Counted from the stretch's first letter, positions 31,879 to 48,161 are shown. The stretch is 64,000 nucleotides of DNA from Scylla paramamosain (GCF_035594125.1 NC_087186.1:1586228-1650227); one strand, 5' to 3'. Notes: generated by a model not told the origin, from the sequence alone. Numbers and translations: made by a program.

Positions 31879-32732
31879 ATTTTTTTTATTTTTTTTATTT
31901 ATGTAAGAGGGGTACCGGCCAAGAGCAACAAAATTATAATAAAAAAAAAGGCCCACTGAAATGCCGCCTCCCGAGCAGTCAAAAGCTGTCATAAAAAATG
32001 AAAGGATATCTTAACACCTCCCTCTTGAAAGAATTCAAGCCATGGGAAGGAGGAAATACAGAAGCATAAAGAGAGTTCCATAATTTACCAGAGAAAGAGG
32101 TGAATGATTTAGAATACTGGTTAATTCCTGCATTAGAAAGGTGGAGAGAATAGGGGTGAGAGAAAGAAGAAAGTCTTGTGCAGAAAGGCCACAGGAGGGG
32201 AGGCATATAGTCAGCAAGATCAGAAGAGCAGTTAGCAGCTTTTGATTCCAGTCTAAAAAGAGCCGTATGAGTGGAACCTCACCATACATCTGAAACATAC
32301 TCCATACATTGACGGATGAGGCCCCTGTACAAAGTTAGCAGCTGGGGATGAGTAAAACTGACAGAGACGACTCAAAAGGCCTGACTCCATAGAAGCTGTT
32401 TTAGTTAGAAATGAGATGTGGAGTTTCCAGTTTAGATTATAAGTAAAGGACAGACCGAAGATGCTCATTGTAAAAGAGGGGGATAGTTTAGTGTCATTAA
32501 AGAAAAGGTGATAGTTGTTTAGAAGGTTGTGTCGAGTCTATAGATGGAGGAATTGAATTTTTGAGGCATGGAAAATTACTAGGCTTGCTTAGTATTTTTC
32601 TAGGCGTTCCGTGGCTTCTCTGCGTGAACTGTTTACTTCTTGAAGGGTTGAACGTCTATGAACAAAACGTGGAAAAGTGCAGAGTGGCATCATCAGTGTA
32701 GGAGTGGATAGAACAAGAAATTTGGTTTAGAA
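31879..32732 (-). mobile_element. LINE-A copy E, old 3' fragment
   Basis: T-rich end, then tgtaagaggggtaccggcc and the LINE-A tail in pieces ([40 protein letters not shown]). More diverged than other copies. Homology ends at tttggtttagaa, flush with a hAT-like terminus. Confidence 0.8.
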
Positions 32733-33012
<280 letters not shown>

Positions 33013-33668
33013 ACTATATAAAAGTGCAGTTTAGTACGGACTCGACATCATAATTCTGATGGATGAGCTTGTTTCTGGGAAGAGACTATCAAAATCTGGA
33101 ATTATGCTTGTTAAATGCAGACGCATATCAGTTGCTGCCTCAAACTTGCTTCGGTATTTTTTTTTTTTTAACTGCAACGTAGTTTCACACATGTATATTG
33201 TTACAAAGGACACAAGATGTTTCAATGCTCATTTTGCTAACTCCGGGTACTCATGCAATAAGTTTGCCTAGAAAGGAAGGAGAGAATCCTTGTTGTATTT
33301 AGTTTTCAGAGTAAGGTCAGTTGAAACGTCAATTAGGTGTTCTTTTTCAGTCTCTAGCAGATTCTGTTTCATCACATTACCTGCACCCATGAATGGGTTA
33401 TATGGCCATGTCAGAGGGACTGACTGCTTTGGAAAATACTATCGTAGATTATCTTTTAATTGCTGTGGGTGCAGAATCATGCAGTCTCTTGCACCGTTAG
33501 CCAATTCTAACGAGTTTTCGTTCAGGAATGCATGGCAATTTGGCAAACACTCCGTCTGTTTTTTTCTTTACACAGACAGTTCTAAACTCAATCTTAAGAA
33601 AGGACTCATTTCTGTCTTGAACAATAAAAATGTTGATATTATAATTTTGTAATCATAAGTTAATCTCC

Positions 33669-33896
<228 letters not shown>

Positions 33897-34164
33897 GGAA
33901 GACAGGTCACCTTATATACCCAAACTTTATCAATGAATTAGATTGACAGAAAAAACCTGTATTCACTAAGAAATGCCTCAGTCTCATTTCTCACTTCATA
34001 CACACGTGAAAGGATTTTACCGTAAGATAGCTAACGCACCTCTGTATGTAGGAGCAGAGTTCTGTGAACGGACCCCCATCTCCTGACACAAGGAGACAAA
34101 CACTTGAGAATGAAGGGGCCTAACCTTGATGACATTTACTACCTTGGCCAAAGGCCTCGCTCCC

Positions 34165-34925
34165 GCTGAGAGGGTTCTAATTTTGTTACCGCACATCTCT
34201 AGAACCCACCTGTCCCCTGGAGGGTGCAACGATAATTTGACCAGGAACACCTTTTGATGTCCATCGTATATAAAAATTGCGATTTCAATCTCGGAAATTT
34301 TTCATGACTTATCTTTCTTATTTTATGACACTTTTTCGTCAGATCCACCGATTTGCCTTATTTTGCATATTTCGACTTATTCGCATGTGAACGAAGTTTT
34401 TTTTTTTTTTCTCCCAACTTGCGCAACTACCATCTCATTGCTAAGCTCGAGCTCGAGCGCTCAAAATGCGCGAATTATATTTTATAACTGACTTCATATA
34501 AGTGATAGAATGTTTTGGTTGACGCTATCAGACTCAGCAGTGACTAGAATTAAGATGTATTGTAAAAATTTGTCCCACCCCCCAAAAAAAAAAAATGTAT
34601 TATGACAAGTTGAACTGTGAAAATGTAAAAAAAAAAAAAAAAAAAATTAACGTTTTACTTATGTTCGCTATTTTCATCAGTTAATCATTGAATGATGAAA
34701 TATTACATTGAATAGGAAAAACTCTCTTGGAAACGATAGTATGATCAGAATGCAGATAAAGCCCCAGGTATTGAAAACAGAATAATTTATAGCAATATGT
34801 CATTCGCCGCAACCATTACGGCGTCATACACTTTGCTTGACGTGTGCAGGCGGGCTCCGTATGACCAAGTCTGTGACGCGTCTAAAAATTACTTTAAGTT
34901 GTTTCTCAACTTAAAGCACCTATTA
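34165..34925. repeat. R1 repeat, copy 1, inserted in hAT-1
   Basis: Non-coding, AT-rich block whose inverted counterpart is 46740-47300 plus 48987-49065. It separates two consecutive parts of the hAT-1 transposase. A 10-bp hairpin ctttaagttg / caacttaaag lies at 34892-34917 near its right edge. Boundaries are approximate. Confidence 0.7.
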
Positions 34926-35870
34926 CTTGGTTAAGTGTCTCTTTTAGATAACTTGGCATCTTCTTCACAGCTCTGTATGAAGGCAGCAGTATCTATGCTC
35001 CACAGCTGGAGCAACATTTTTTTTTCTTTTTATGAGACCAATAACATCCTTTACTGGGCCTGTCATTGCCTTTGCACCATCAGTACAGACAGCTATGCAA
35101 AGATCCCATCTAAGATCATTTTTGGTGAAGAAAGTGTCCAAGATCTTAAATATATCCTCACTTCTTGTTGTTTCGATAGCTTGTCGCTACAGCAGATCTT
35201 CGTGCACACTCATCTGAAACATATCGTTCAAACACAAGGAGGACAGCTAGACCTGCAACTTCAGTAGATTAATCAAGTTGAATGGTGAACCCTATGGGGC
35301 TGTTTCACAATTTTCTGCCACCTCTCTCAGTTGACGTGATATGGTGTCATTTAACAGTGGTACAGTGTTAAGAATCTTACTATATTTCTCTCCTAACATA
35401 CAGGAAATGACATCTTTCATGCACGGTTTCAGTAAAGATTCTGCGATCGTATGAGCTAGTGCCACCAGCCTTAGCAATGTGGTAACTTACGTGGTATGAA
35501 GCTTCAAAGTGCATTTCTATTGTCTTGCTAAGCAAATTTCCTGAGGAAGTAATATTCCTTTTTAACTGATCTCGTTTTCTCATGAAATAATCACCGTTTG
35601 TTAACTATCTGTGGGTGCTTGATTTGAAAGTACCTCCTCGATTTTGCAGATTCAAACTACTGTTAGCCAAAACTTGATTAAATTCAACACATTGTACATT
35701 AGGAGCATTTTCATCTCCAGCTGACATGAAACAAAATTTTACGTAACTTTCATAAAATATACGTTTGTTTGAATATCCAGTACCTGATCTAGCTCTTGAT
35801 TCTTGTGTCACAGAAGCAGAGGTAAGTGGTTGTTCATGCAGGGATTTTGTTACATCACTAGCTGCATTTG

Positions 35871-36640
35871 TTTGTTAAACACGCTCACTACACTCAGAGA
35901 ATCAGTAGATGTATTGTGTGTATAATCTTTCACCTTTGGCAGTAAGGTGTGATATTTCAAACCAGTTCTTCATCTCATGAATTTAATACTACTGTGAACA
36001 ACACAGGAATGTAGCGAAACATGCGTCATGAGGCCTGGCGCGACAAAACTGATTAGCGGCAGTGGCGTGGGCAGGGTTGCCACCCTAAATTCTAATTTTT
36101 CCCTACCGCTCACGTGCATTTTCCCCTACGTTTCACCTACGCTAGTCCCTAAAAAAAAAAAAAATAATAATAATAAATAAAATAAATATATAAATAATGA
36201 AATGAATAAATAAAAATGCACCTACCTACAACGAATCTTCCCACAAATTCACAACAAGAGCTCCCTACAATAAGACTGAAAATTTGCAATGTGTATAGGA
36301 CAAAAATTCATCAAATCCATTTTATACACATATACAGCAATGCGAAAATAAAAAAAAAACTACTTCTATGTTTTTTATGCAATTAATTTTATCCCTTTAA
36401 TACAAAAATACGAAAATAATAACAAAAAAAACTTTTTTGATACAGAAAAATAAACTTTCCTTTGGTATTTTAGCAAATACATTACTTAATCTACAAAACA
36501 AATATTTTTTGGTGTAAATGAGCACTTTCCATGTGCATAAATGAAAATGAAAATAATATTACTGAATCTTCAGCATGAACCTGTTAATTTTCTGTGTACT
36601 TTTCCATGTACGTCTTCCTTGCGTTGGTATACAACGCCTT
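35871..36640. other. Gap between two hAT pseudogenes
   Basis: Contains cagtggcgtgggcagggttgccaccc (about 36053-36078), with CAG starts typical of hAT ends, then AT-rich sequence. No ORF. Confidence 0.45.
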
Positions 36641-38515
36641 GCGTTTACATCAACATGCTATGGGAAAGTTTCTGATGATGGCTTTCAAGGTGTGTACAGC
36701 TAGGCAACTCCTTAGCTTTGTTTTGTTAGTATTAAGTTTGGAGAAAGTTCTCTCTACCTCTGCAGTGATTTCTGGCGAGGAGGTCACTTGCAGCATAAAG
36801 ATCGCGATGTTTTCATGCTCAGGAAGGCGGCTCCGACTCTGCCAAAACTCTGCAATTGTCTTGCTCTCCCACCCTCCTTTCTTCACATTGTCATCAATCA
36901 GAACAGATCGCCATTGTCGATCAATCGTCTGCACTTTTGACGAACTGATCCTGGGAAACCCCTTGGCAAGTACTGCGCTAGATCTTACATCAGCACTGCC
37001 ATCCATTATTTTCACATGGCTCACATCTTTTAGTGAATCCAGAACTAGGTCTGACAGATCGATCCTCTGAAGAATTTGGCGCACAGCTTCCGTCCACCAA
37101 TTTCTGCACCTTCTCTGGAAGCTTTCCCTTTCATGCGGAAACATAAGCTTTATGGATTCCACTGCCATTATCCCTGGGTAAACTTTGTCAATTGGTAGCC
37201 TCTGTGACTCGTTATCAACATTGATGTTGGTCAGGTTCTGTCAGTTCTTGATAGGTTTCCTGTAGTTTCGGCACAGCACCTTAACAATACGCTTAACTTC
37301 TGATGCAAGGCGATGAAGCCGAAACCCATTCGACTGGAACATAATATTAAGATTTGTCAAGTCTCCAAGGGCATAATCGCAGAACTCCAATGTTGCCTTG
37401 ACGAACGTAGATTTCAGTGCCTGTAGTATCCTTTCAGCTTGCAGGGAACTGCTGCTCTTGTCACTTGCCTCTGCAGTGAAGAAGTACAGAGTGAAAGCAG
37501 GCCATTGCTACAAAATCCGACTAACACACTGGGACACAGATAGGCAACGTGTATGACATGGTTTCAGTATTCGATGAGTATCCACATCTATAAACTTATA
37601 GAACTCAGCCTAACTTTTCTGTTTGTTGTGGGACATCTTGAAGTAATTATAGACATCGTGTAATAGCTGATCAGCTATCTCTGATAGAACCTTACTGGCA
37701 TGCTCTGCAACAAGAGGGAAAGTGTGGCAGTAACACTTTAGAACAAATATTTTTAGTGCAGCCTCTTCCATTCTCGTCAGAAGAGAGTTCTCGACTCCTT
37801 GCATCAGATTCTCCCCATCTGATGTTGATGTGTAACCTATGACTTTGTCCCAGTGAAGCTCATCTTTCTGCAAAATACTTTCTGAGGATGCAAAGAGTCC
37901 AGCGGCGTCTGCTTCCTCAGCAAGAATAAGACGGTAGAATCGTGTGACAGGTTCATTGTTTACGGACAGGAAATTAACGTTAATGCAGACTTTGTTCATT
38001 TTGATGTCGGTGGCTTTATCACACAAAATACAAAATCCACTTCATAGTTTCAGTTCCTCAACAAGCTTTTCATGAGCATACTGCGACAAGCATTCGGTAA
38101 GAAAGTATGTACCTTTGGTGCGATCGCAGTTCATTGCTTTGATGCCTTTTGAGTCATCGGCGATGCCATGGAGAGTTGTCACAACAGAGTCTAAAAAGCT
38201 GATTGAAATGTTTTTCTTGCAATCAGGGTCACAACGTTCAACTTGCCTTGACAGTAGTAGACTCCCTGGTGACAGCGAATAATGTCATGGGGCGAATTTG
38301 CTGACATGTCTTTGTTCGCTGCAAGTGAAGTGATGTTTTCGTGTGTCCTATAAGCTCGGATTTTCCTGGGACTAGATATTTATCGCAAAAGGAGCAATAA
38401 GCCTTTCCTGGATAATGCTTGGACACAGAAAGCCATCCTTGTGCCCAACTCTCTTTTTCCCACTCGAGGCGATAGTTTTGGGGACGATATTTTGTTCTCG
38501 AGTTTTCGACATTTT
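36640..38515 (-). pseudogene. hAT-2 transposase pseudogene
   Basis: Minus strand. MSKTREQNIVPKTIASSG start near 38512; zinc finger YCSFCDKYLVPGKSELIGH (C-x2-C, H-x5-H); then CDKATDIKMNKVCINVNFLS, VIGYTSTSDGENLMQGVENS and LKCYCHTFPLVAEHASKVL (37610-38026). The C-terminal hAT dimerisation region is in 36650-37168: ITAEVERTFSKLNTNKTKLR, then SCLAVHTLKAIIRNF. Only a few stops and shifts interrupt it (near 38360, 38040, 37610, 37500, 37240), so it is younger than hAT-1. The conserved ERTFS..N..KTKLR box is intact. Confidence 0.88.
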
Positions 38516-38520
38516 GGTCT

Positions 38521-38721
<201 letters not shown>

Positions 38722-38763
38722 CAGAAAGATAGATAGGTAGATGCATTTACCTATATGTAAAAT

Positions 38764-38764
38764 C

Positions 38765-38801
<37 letters not shown>

Positions 38802-38803
38802 TA
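38764..38803. repeat. (AAT)n microsatellite
   Basis: About 13 units. Confidence 0.95.
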
Positions 38804-39539
<736 letters not shown>

Positions 39540-39659
39540 GCAAAGTACTTCATCACTTTCATATTTCATATCCACTCATTACACTATATAACACCATGTT
39601 TGTCTTTGACAAGCAAATATTATTTTTCAGCTCTTTTCATTGCAAATCAATAGAAAATG

Positions 39660-39902
39660 TCAATTATTCTTGTAAAACTTTGCTTTTGTGGCTTTTAGGA
39701 TTTTTTTTTTTGCCACAAAATAACTAAATTTCACCATTTTTCCAGATGCTGTCACAGAGAACTTCTTTGCTCTTGTCTTGATGAATTGACCACATATGTA
39801 GCAAAATGCATCTGGAGAATGACTGCAGCTTCTTGATGCCATTTCACCTCTTGTGATTTGTCTTCTTAGGCAGCCAAAGCGAAACTGATAGGTGGTCTGC
39901 AA
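39660..39902 (-). CDS. Zinc-binding N-terminal fragment of a TE-like protein
   Basis: 80-residue frame; the conserved start is probably the internal [20 protein letters not shown] (ATG near 39842), with a C...C-x2-C cluster, then [17 protein letters not shown] remember this SRSCSxxPDxFCYICG pattern from multicopy arthropod proteins of unknown function. After ~45 residues it degenerates into lysine-rich residues and stops, so only the first domain remains. The upstream side (higher coordinates) is the TTCTAGAA array. Confidence 0.5.
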   Translation of the reverse strand: MQTTYQFRFGCLRRQITRGEMASRSCSHSPDAFCYICGQFIKTRAKKFSVTASGKMVKFSYFVAKKKILKATKAKFYKNN

Positions 39903-39930
39903 ACCCCTACTTTTATATTGTCAAGTAGTA

Positions 39931-40160
39931 CTCTAGAATATTTTTTATCTTTCTAGAATATGTTCCAGAATGTTTTCAAATTCTCTAGAATATTCTTGAA
40001 CCTTCTTTAGAATATTCTCAGTCATTCTAGAAAATTCTTATAGATTCTAGAAAATTCTTTATAATTCTACATAGCTCTACTATATTTTAGAAAGTTCTAG
40101 AATATTCTGGAGATGTTTACATTGAGTAGAATGTTCTAAAATGTTTTAGAAACTTCTATA
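39931..40160. repeat. Array of TTCTAGAA / heat-shock-element-like motifs
   Basis: TTCnnGAA or GAAnnTTC occurs repeatedly: ttctagaa (39951, 40025, 40045, 40095), ttccagaa (39963), ttcttgaa (39993), gaatattc, gaatgttc (40129). This is the arrangement of the heat-shock factor site (inverted nGAAn units), but it may simply be a degenerate AT-rich satellite. Confidence 0.75.
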
Positions 40161-41335
<1,175 letters not shown>

Positions 41336-42702
41336 AGGGGGGAAGGTCAACGTTTTTGAACCCCAAAACTGACCAAATTTGGAAAATGAGTTCAGCACAT
41401 TAAAAATACAATAGGCTTCTGGCAACATTCTCACAAAATTCTTGGGAGATACGAGCGCATTTAAAAGGATTTAAAGGTCTAGATGTAAATAAATCACCTC
41501 TACGTGTCTTATAAACATCGATGAGTGTGAACACTTTCTGCTTTGTAATTTCATTGCTACTTATCATATTCTTAAGGAATTTCTTTTGTTGGCATCGTCT
41601 GGCATTTGTGTGATTTTGTGCTGTTCCTTCGTCTGTCGCCATGGAAAGGCTGGAGAAGTATATACCACGTCGGTGTGAGGTTGGGAACGCAGTTGGAGGG
41701 TGAAACAGAAAGAGGAAAATAGAGGAAGAGCCAGGCAGCTGTACCGCCCACGGGCACAGCCAGTCCAGCATCTCCTGACTCACGCCAGCCAGCCTCAGCT
41801 TACATCGAGTGCTAAGAATAGATCTTTATATGATGAGAAGAAATATAGCCAGAAGTTGTTTTCCTCAAGAAACGGACGTAGAAGAAGTAATAAGAAAAAT
41901 GTTGTGTCCCCACCTGTGCCTCACCACAGTAAAGTGCAAAACAAAACTCACTATCCACTAAGATAATATATGGGTTGATTTTGTTTGGTGTGGGATTCGA
42001 TCGTGTTAGCAAACTAATTTCCTTCTTGAACATGAAACACATCAGCTTTGCTATATACCTAAGATATGCAAAATGTTACTGAAACAGCTGTTGAACATAT
42101 CAAACATTATCTAATGAAGTGTAGAAGAGTTGTGAGTGAGAGCAAACCAAATGACGGACGTACGTGACGGACGTAGCGGCTTCTTCTAATCGCGTTTTCT
42201 CAGAAGCCAGATTTTTAACTTTCATTAGATATATCTCGTTGGTTTTTCATGCCTTTTACTTTTTTTTTTATCTTATTCCTTATTAAGTTTTCTATAAATT
42301 TTATTTTCGATTTTTGGATCTGGTTGATTTTTTTTTTTTTAAGAGCATTTTGTGGATTTTGTCAACTGTGCTGAAAAGTTATTCGTTTTCATTTTTTCTC
42401 TATAAAATAACACTTTAAAGAATGGAGACGAAAATAAAATCCATTCTTGAATGATCAATTTCATCAATGGCAACTTTAAAATTAATATACGTTATCAAAT
42501 AATTCATCAAAACCGGATATAAAATTTTACGTTTTTTTCAAGAATATTATTTTTCCCTTTTTTTTTTTTTCATATATCATCTTGAAACTTTCTTCGCACA
42601 TGACATAACTACTTTTTAGTAAAATTTAATGTAAAGTTCTTTGTAAAAATGTCATTTGAAGCTGTATTTAATTTTTCACACACACAAAAAAAAAAAAAAA
42701 GT
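41336..42702. other. Unclassified gap with one unassigned ORF
   Basis: A minus-strand ORF (41400-41783) contains MATDEGTAQNHTNARRCQQ and ITKQKVFTLIDVYKTRRGDL. I do not recognise it; it has no signal peptide or motif I can name and could be chance. The remainder is AT-rich with poly(T) runs. Confidence 0.35.
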
Positions 42703-42953
42703 GTTGACCTTCTCCTTAAACCAAGGTTTGGAAAGTTTATGGTGAGAAAAGACTGAGGATTGTACGCCTCTATGCCAGACAGTGTCACCTCTGTTATGCG
42801 CTCAGCACAAAAAGAAGGGTCTCTGACACGGAAGCAGTAGTCATTCAAAGGAAAGTCAGCATAATAGTTCCTCAGGTTGCCCCAATTAGCAGAGACAAAT
42901 CGCCAGAGGCACCTCCGCTTTGAGGGATCCTGAGGAAGGATTGGAGCAATACA
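42703..42953 (-). mobile_element. LINE-A copy G, short internal fragment
   Basis: Minus-strand residues [39 protein letters not shown] and FPNLGL, i.e. the linker after the endonuclease. It has no 3' end of its own; copy H's poly(T) starts directly at 42954. Confidence 0.85.
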
Positions 42954-45246
42954 TTTTTTTTTTTTTTTATGTAGGAAGGACACTGGCCAAGGGCAACAAA
43001 AATCAAATAAAAAAAATGCCCACTGAAACGCCAGTCCCATGAAAGGCTCAAAGCAGTAGTCAAAAATTGATGAATAAGTGTTTTGAAACCTCTCTCTTCA
43101 AGGAATTCAAGTCATAGGAAGGTGAAAATACAGAAGCAGGCAGGGAGTTCCAGAGTTTACTAGAGTTAGGGATGAATGATTGAGAATACTGGTTAACTCT
43201 TGCATTAGAGAGGTGAACAGAATAGGTTAAGAGAAAGAAGAAAGTCTTGTACAGCGAGGCCGCGGGAGGAGGGGAGGCATGCAGTTAGCAAGATCAGAAG
43301 AGCAGTTAGCATGAAAATAGCGGTAGAAGACAGCTAGAGATGCAACATGGCGGCGGTGAGAGAGAGGCTGAAGACAGTCAGAGGAGAGGAGTTGATGAGA
43401 CGAAAAGCTTTTGATTCCACCCTGTCTAGAAGAGCAATATGAGTGGAACCTCCCCCAGACATGTGAAGCATACTCCATACATGGACGGATAAGGCCCTTG
43501 TACAGAGTTAGCAGCTGGGAGTGGGGTGAGAAAAACTGACGGAGACGTCTCAGAACACCTAACTTCATAGAAGCTGTTTTAGCTAGAGATGAGATGTGAA
43601 GTTTCCAGTTCACATTATGAGTAAAGTAAAGGACAGACCGAGGATGTTCAGTGTAGAAGAGGGGGACAATTGAATGTCATTGAAGAAGAGAGGATAGTTG
43701 TCTGGAAGGTTATGTCGAGTTGAAAGATGGAGGAATTGAGTTTTTGAGGCATTGAACAATACCAAGTTTGCTCTGCCGCAATCAGAAATTTTAGAAAGAT
43801 CAGAAGTCAAGCGTTCTGTGGCTTCCATGCGTGAAATATTTGCCTCCTGAAGGGTTGGACGTCTATGAAAAGACGTGGAAAAGTGCCGGGTGTTATCACC
43901 AGCGTAGGAGTGGATAGGACAAGAAGTCTGGTTTAGAAGATTATTAATGAATAATAAGAAGAGAGTGGGTGACAGGACAGAACCCTGAGGAACACCACTG
44001 TTAATAGATTTAGGAGAAGAGCAGTGACCATCTACCACAGCAGCAATAAAACGGTCAGAAAGGAAACTTGAGATGAAGTTACAGAGAGAAGGATAGAAAC
44101 CGTAGGAGGGTAGTTTGGAAATGAAAGCTTTGTGCCAGACTCTATCAAAAGCTTTTGATATGTCCAAGGCAACAGCAAAAGTTTCACCAAAATCTCTAAA
44201 AGAGGATGAACAAGACTCAGTAAGGAAAGCCAGATCACCAGTAGAGCGGCCTTGACGGAACCCGTATTGTCAATCAGATAGAAGGTTGTGAAGTGATAGA
44301 TGTTTAAGAATCTTCCTGTTGAGGATAGATTCAAAAACTTTAGATAGGCAGGGAATTAAAGCAATAAGACGGTAGTTTGAGGGATTAGAACGGTCACCCT
44401 TTTTAGGAACAGGTTGAATGTAAGCAAACTTCCAGCAAGAAGGAAAGGTAGATGTTGACAGACAGAGCTGAAAGAGTTTGACTAGGCAAGGTGCAAGCAC
44501 GGAGGCAGTTTCGGAGAACAATAGGAGGGAACCCATCAGGTCCATAAGCCTTCCGAGGGTTTAGGTTAGCGAGAACATGGAAAACATCATTGCGAAGAAT
44601 TTTAATGGGTGGCATGAAGTAGTCAGAGGGTGGAGGAGAGGGAGGAACAAGCCCGGAATCGTCCAAGGTAGAGTTTTTAGCAAAGGTTTGAGCAAAGAGT
44701 TCAGCTTTAGAAATAGATATGATAGCAGTGGTGCCATCTGGTTGAAATAGAGGAGGGAAAGAAGAAGAAGCAAAGTTATTGGATATATTTTTGGGTTGAT
44801 GCCAGAAGTCAAGAGGGGAGTTAGATCTTGAAAGGTTTTGACACTTTGTGTTAATGAAGGAGTTTTTGGCTAGATGGAGAACAGACTTGGCATGGTTCCT
44901 GGCAGAAATATAAAGTGCATGAGATTCTGGTTATGGAAGGCTTAAGTACCTTTTGTGGGCCACCTCTCTATCATGTATAGCACGAGAACAGGCTGTGTTA
45001 AACCAAGGTTTAGAAGGTTTAGGACGAGAAAAAAGAGTGAGGAATGTACGCCTCCATGCCAGACACTATCACCTCTGTTATGCGCTCAGCACACAAAGAC
45101 GAGTCCCTGAAACGGAAGCAGTAGTCATTCCAAGGAAAATCAGCAAAATACCTCCTCAGGTTTCCCCAACTAGCAGAGGCAAAAACGCCAGAAGCACCTT
45201 CGCTTAGGGGGATCCTGAGGAGGGATTGGAGCGATAGGACAAGATA
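42954..45246 (-). mobile_element. LINE-A copy H, 5'-truncated
   Basis: Poly(T) at 42954-42968, full 3' end, RT and linker up to cttgtcctatcgctcc. RT pieces: [41 protein letters not shown] box changed to YAGDNTRHF (43610-44167). The DLLAFL segment has a shift near 44240-44275. Dead but fairly recent. Confidence 0.9.
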
Positions 45247-45574
45247 CAGCGGCAACCAGTTCCTTAGCGTCACACAAGGGGAACACGCTGTAGACCGTCG
45301 GCACAGGTGTTGCGTAGGCAGAAAACGAAGCCTCTCTCTCTGGCGTCGGAGTGTGACGTAGGCGGGGAATGAGGGCTCTCTCTCTTTAGGGGACCACCAC
45401 AGCTCCTTATATAACGTCAGCCCCTTCGTGATTGGCCAGCGCACTGGTGCTCTCTCGGTCAATCACCGTCCATTCCACTTTCGGTCTCGTCCCCACTACC
45501 ACAGCATTCCTACTCAATTCCATTGCTACCAACGCCCATCTTCATTACCCGGCGGCACAGTGCTACTAATGTCA
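45247..45574 (-). mobile_element. LTR with TATA box (family of 7541-7955)
   Basis: On the minus strand: TGACATTAGTAGCACTG start, ggtgattgaccg, gacgttatataaggagctg (TATA box, plus positions about 45406-45413), cgttttctgcctacgcaac, ending near ggttgccgctg. Followed upstream by a polypurine tract, so it is a 3' LTR. Confidence 0.6.
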
Positions 45575-45587
45575 CCCCCCACGGCGG
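45575..45587 (-). promoter_or_regulatory. Polypurine tract
   Basis: Minus-strand ccgccgtgggggg immediately precedes the LTR's TGAC. Internal sequence beyond it (to higher coordinates) is not recognisably coding. Confidence 0.5.
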
Positions 45588-46739
45588 AAGAAAATTTATG
45601 TTGAAAAGATTTAAAGTATGCATTTCGTATAGTTTGTATATAAAATATTTTATGCACAGTTTATGTGTTAATGCTTTTAAAATATAATTTGTATGGGTTG
45701 AACAAGTAATGTATTTTTATTTACATGACCAGTAATGATGGGATTTATATGGAGGATATTTTCCACAAGAATAAATGGAAGTAATTTTCACTCTGAACAT
45801 TTTTCTTTAATTGGGCGTTATTTTTCACACTTAATTTTTGTTGTTCTCCTTTTCCATGGAGACGAATTTCTCGAGTGAAGTTAACTTCATTACCCTCATA
45901 CATCACCTGTAACTTAAAGTAAATACTAAACAGACCTGTAATTGGCTAATCTCATTAGAGGGACAGTTCTCAATATAGCGGCGAAAGAAGGCAACTATTT
46001 TTTTCCTTCTTATGTTAATATCACAGCACCACGGAAGTCAAAGCTCCGTGTGAATATGTTATATTCACTCTTCTGTTGGAATGGCTAAAGAAATTTCTTT
46101 TGTAATCCAGTTTTTGTAAAATATCGAAGTGTGAGGGGCATTATGACTCAAGGATTTGTAGTACGCTTGCTGCGATCGACTGTACCTCATATTTTTGCAT
46201 TATTATAAGTTTATTTTGGGTAAATATGTTTTCCGTAAAAGGTAAAATTGTAAGAAGCATTACTGATATGCATTACCACAATCGTTATGTGTTATCTAAT
46301 AAAAAAGAAACACGACATTTTATTAAGATTTTCGGAGCAGGCATGAGCATCGTCGCACTGGAGGTGAAGGGCCGGCCTATTTTGACCAATAAATGAGTTA
46401 ATAGTGGACATTTCTCATTGAAATATTACCTGAAATAGCGCAAGTTATTCCTTTCTCTACACTAACAAAAAAAACGTGGAATTCGCAGTATCTGCTTCAA
46501 AATACGAAAGTGCAGGATAATACCGTGCGGAACTGTGCGGGTCGGAGGTTTCAAATATTCAACAAATAATAGATTATAAGATAACTAATGATGCGTTATG
46601 TACACTCATAATGTCAATTGATGATCGTGGCTGCTCTGGTTGGGATATCAGCCCCAAAGATCCTTTCATACACGAGTTTCAACAAAGATAACAGAGGGGT
46701 GTGGAGCACAGGGGACGCTTTCGCACACACGGAAACTTT
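45588..46739. other. AT-rich unclassified gap
   Basis: Possibly the decayed internal region of the LTR element at its start; no ORF, motif or repeat recognised. Confidence 0.4.
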
Positions 46740-47725
46740 AGCACAAGGCATCGCTTGCACACAACACGACAAACGTCGCGCCACTTTGATGGCGAGTGAC
46801 ATGTTGCTATAAATATGTGGAGACTTATCTTCATTCTGATCACACTATCGTGTTCATGAGAACTTTTCCTACTTAATGTAATAATATATTTCAGCATTCA
46901 ATGATTAACTCTTGAAAATAGCGAGCATAAGTAAAACATGTTATAAACATTTTTTTTTTTTTATATCCTCACAGTTCAACTCGTCGTAATACGATCTTTA
47001 TTTTTCTGTTTTCCAAGTTTTTACAATACATCTTGATTCCACAGTCACTGTTGAGTCTGATGTCAACGAAAACTGGCTATCCCGTATATGAAGTATGAAG
47101 TGAGTTATGACATATAATTCGCGCTATTTTGCGCGGTCGATAAATCGAAATATGCAAAATACGGCAAAACGGTTGGTCTGACGAAGAAATACTCCGTCAA
47201 AAGTTACCTATCACGAGATGTTTTCGAGACTGAAGTCGCAATTTTTGTATGCGATGGACACCAAAACGTGCTCCTTGCTAAATCATCGTTGTACCCTCCA
47301 AGGCCCGTATACATAAACATCTTTAACAGGCTAAAGGTACTTTTAGTGACAAGTTTTACTTTTATTGCTAAAAGTTCCGTAAAAGTAATACATAATAACT
47401 TTTAGACCAAAAAGACTTTTAGCTTCTAGGAGTGGTGAGGAGTACTCCTAAGCGCCTAAAATTATTTTTAAGCTGCAGGATGATAGCCCAACACTTCAAT
47501 TTTCAGATAAAGGAGGAGCGTCCTACGACATTATAGTGATGCTCAGCTGATCGAAAGTTCTGCCTGCTCTTAGTGACATTCTGTGTGTGATAGAACTTGT
47601 GAGGAATGCACTAGGGAGACTCTCTGCAGGGAGTAATATGAGATGAAGGCCACAATTTCGGTACTATGCAGCCAACCAGCAGCCAAAACCCTCGAGACTC
47701 ATGCACTACACGTCATCTTCAGATT

Positions 47726-47834
<109 letters not shown>

Positions 47835-48034
47835 GAATATTACGATGAGACAAACACATTATGTAAGCTGCAGGATTCCCCACTGTCATCAGTGCTATTG
47901 ATGGCACACATTAGAATCACTGCATCTAGAGGATATATAAAGTAAAATATATAAAATAAGGCATGAAATAAAACTAACTGTGGAATGCAGTTGTTAACTC
48001 GTGACACCGAAATCCATTTTAAATTGTGTTTTGT

Positions 48035-48161
<127 letters not shown>

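Noticed and set aside
35871..36100. Second terminus of hAT-1
   Set aside because: No inverted match to the hAT-like end at 32733 could be found; the CAG-starting words here may belong to hAT-2.
41400..41783. Host gene on the minus strand
   Set aside because: 128-codon ORF without recognised domain, splice or promoter signals; could be chance. Described in the gap entry only.
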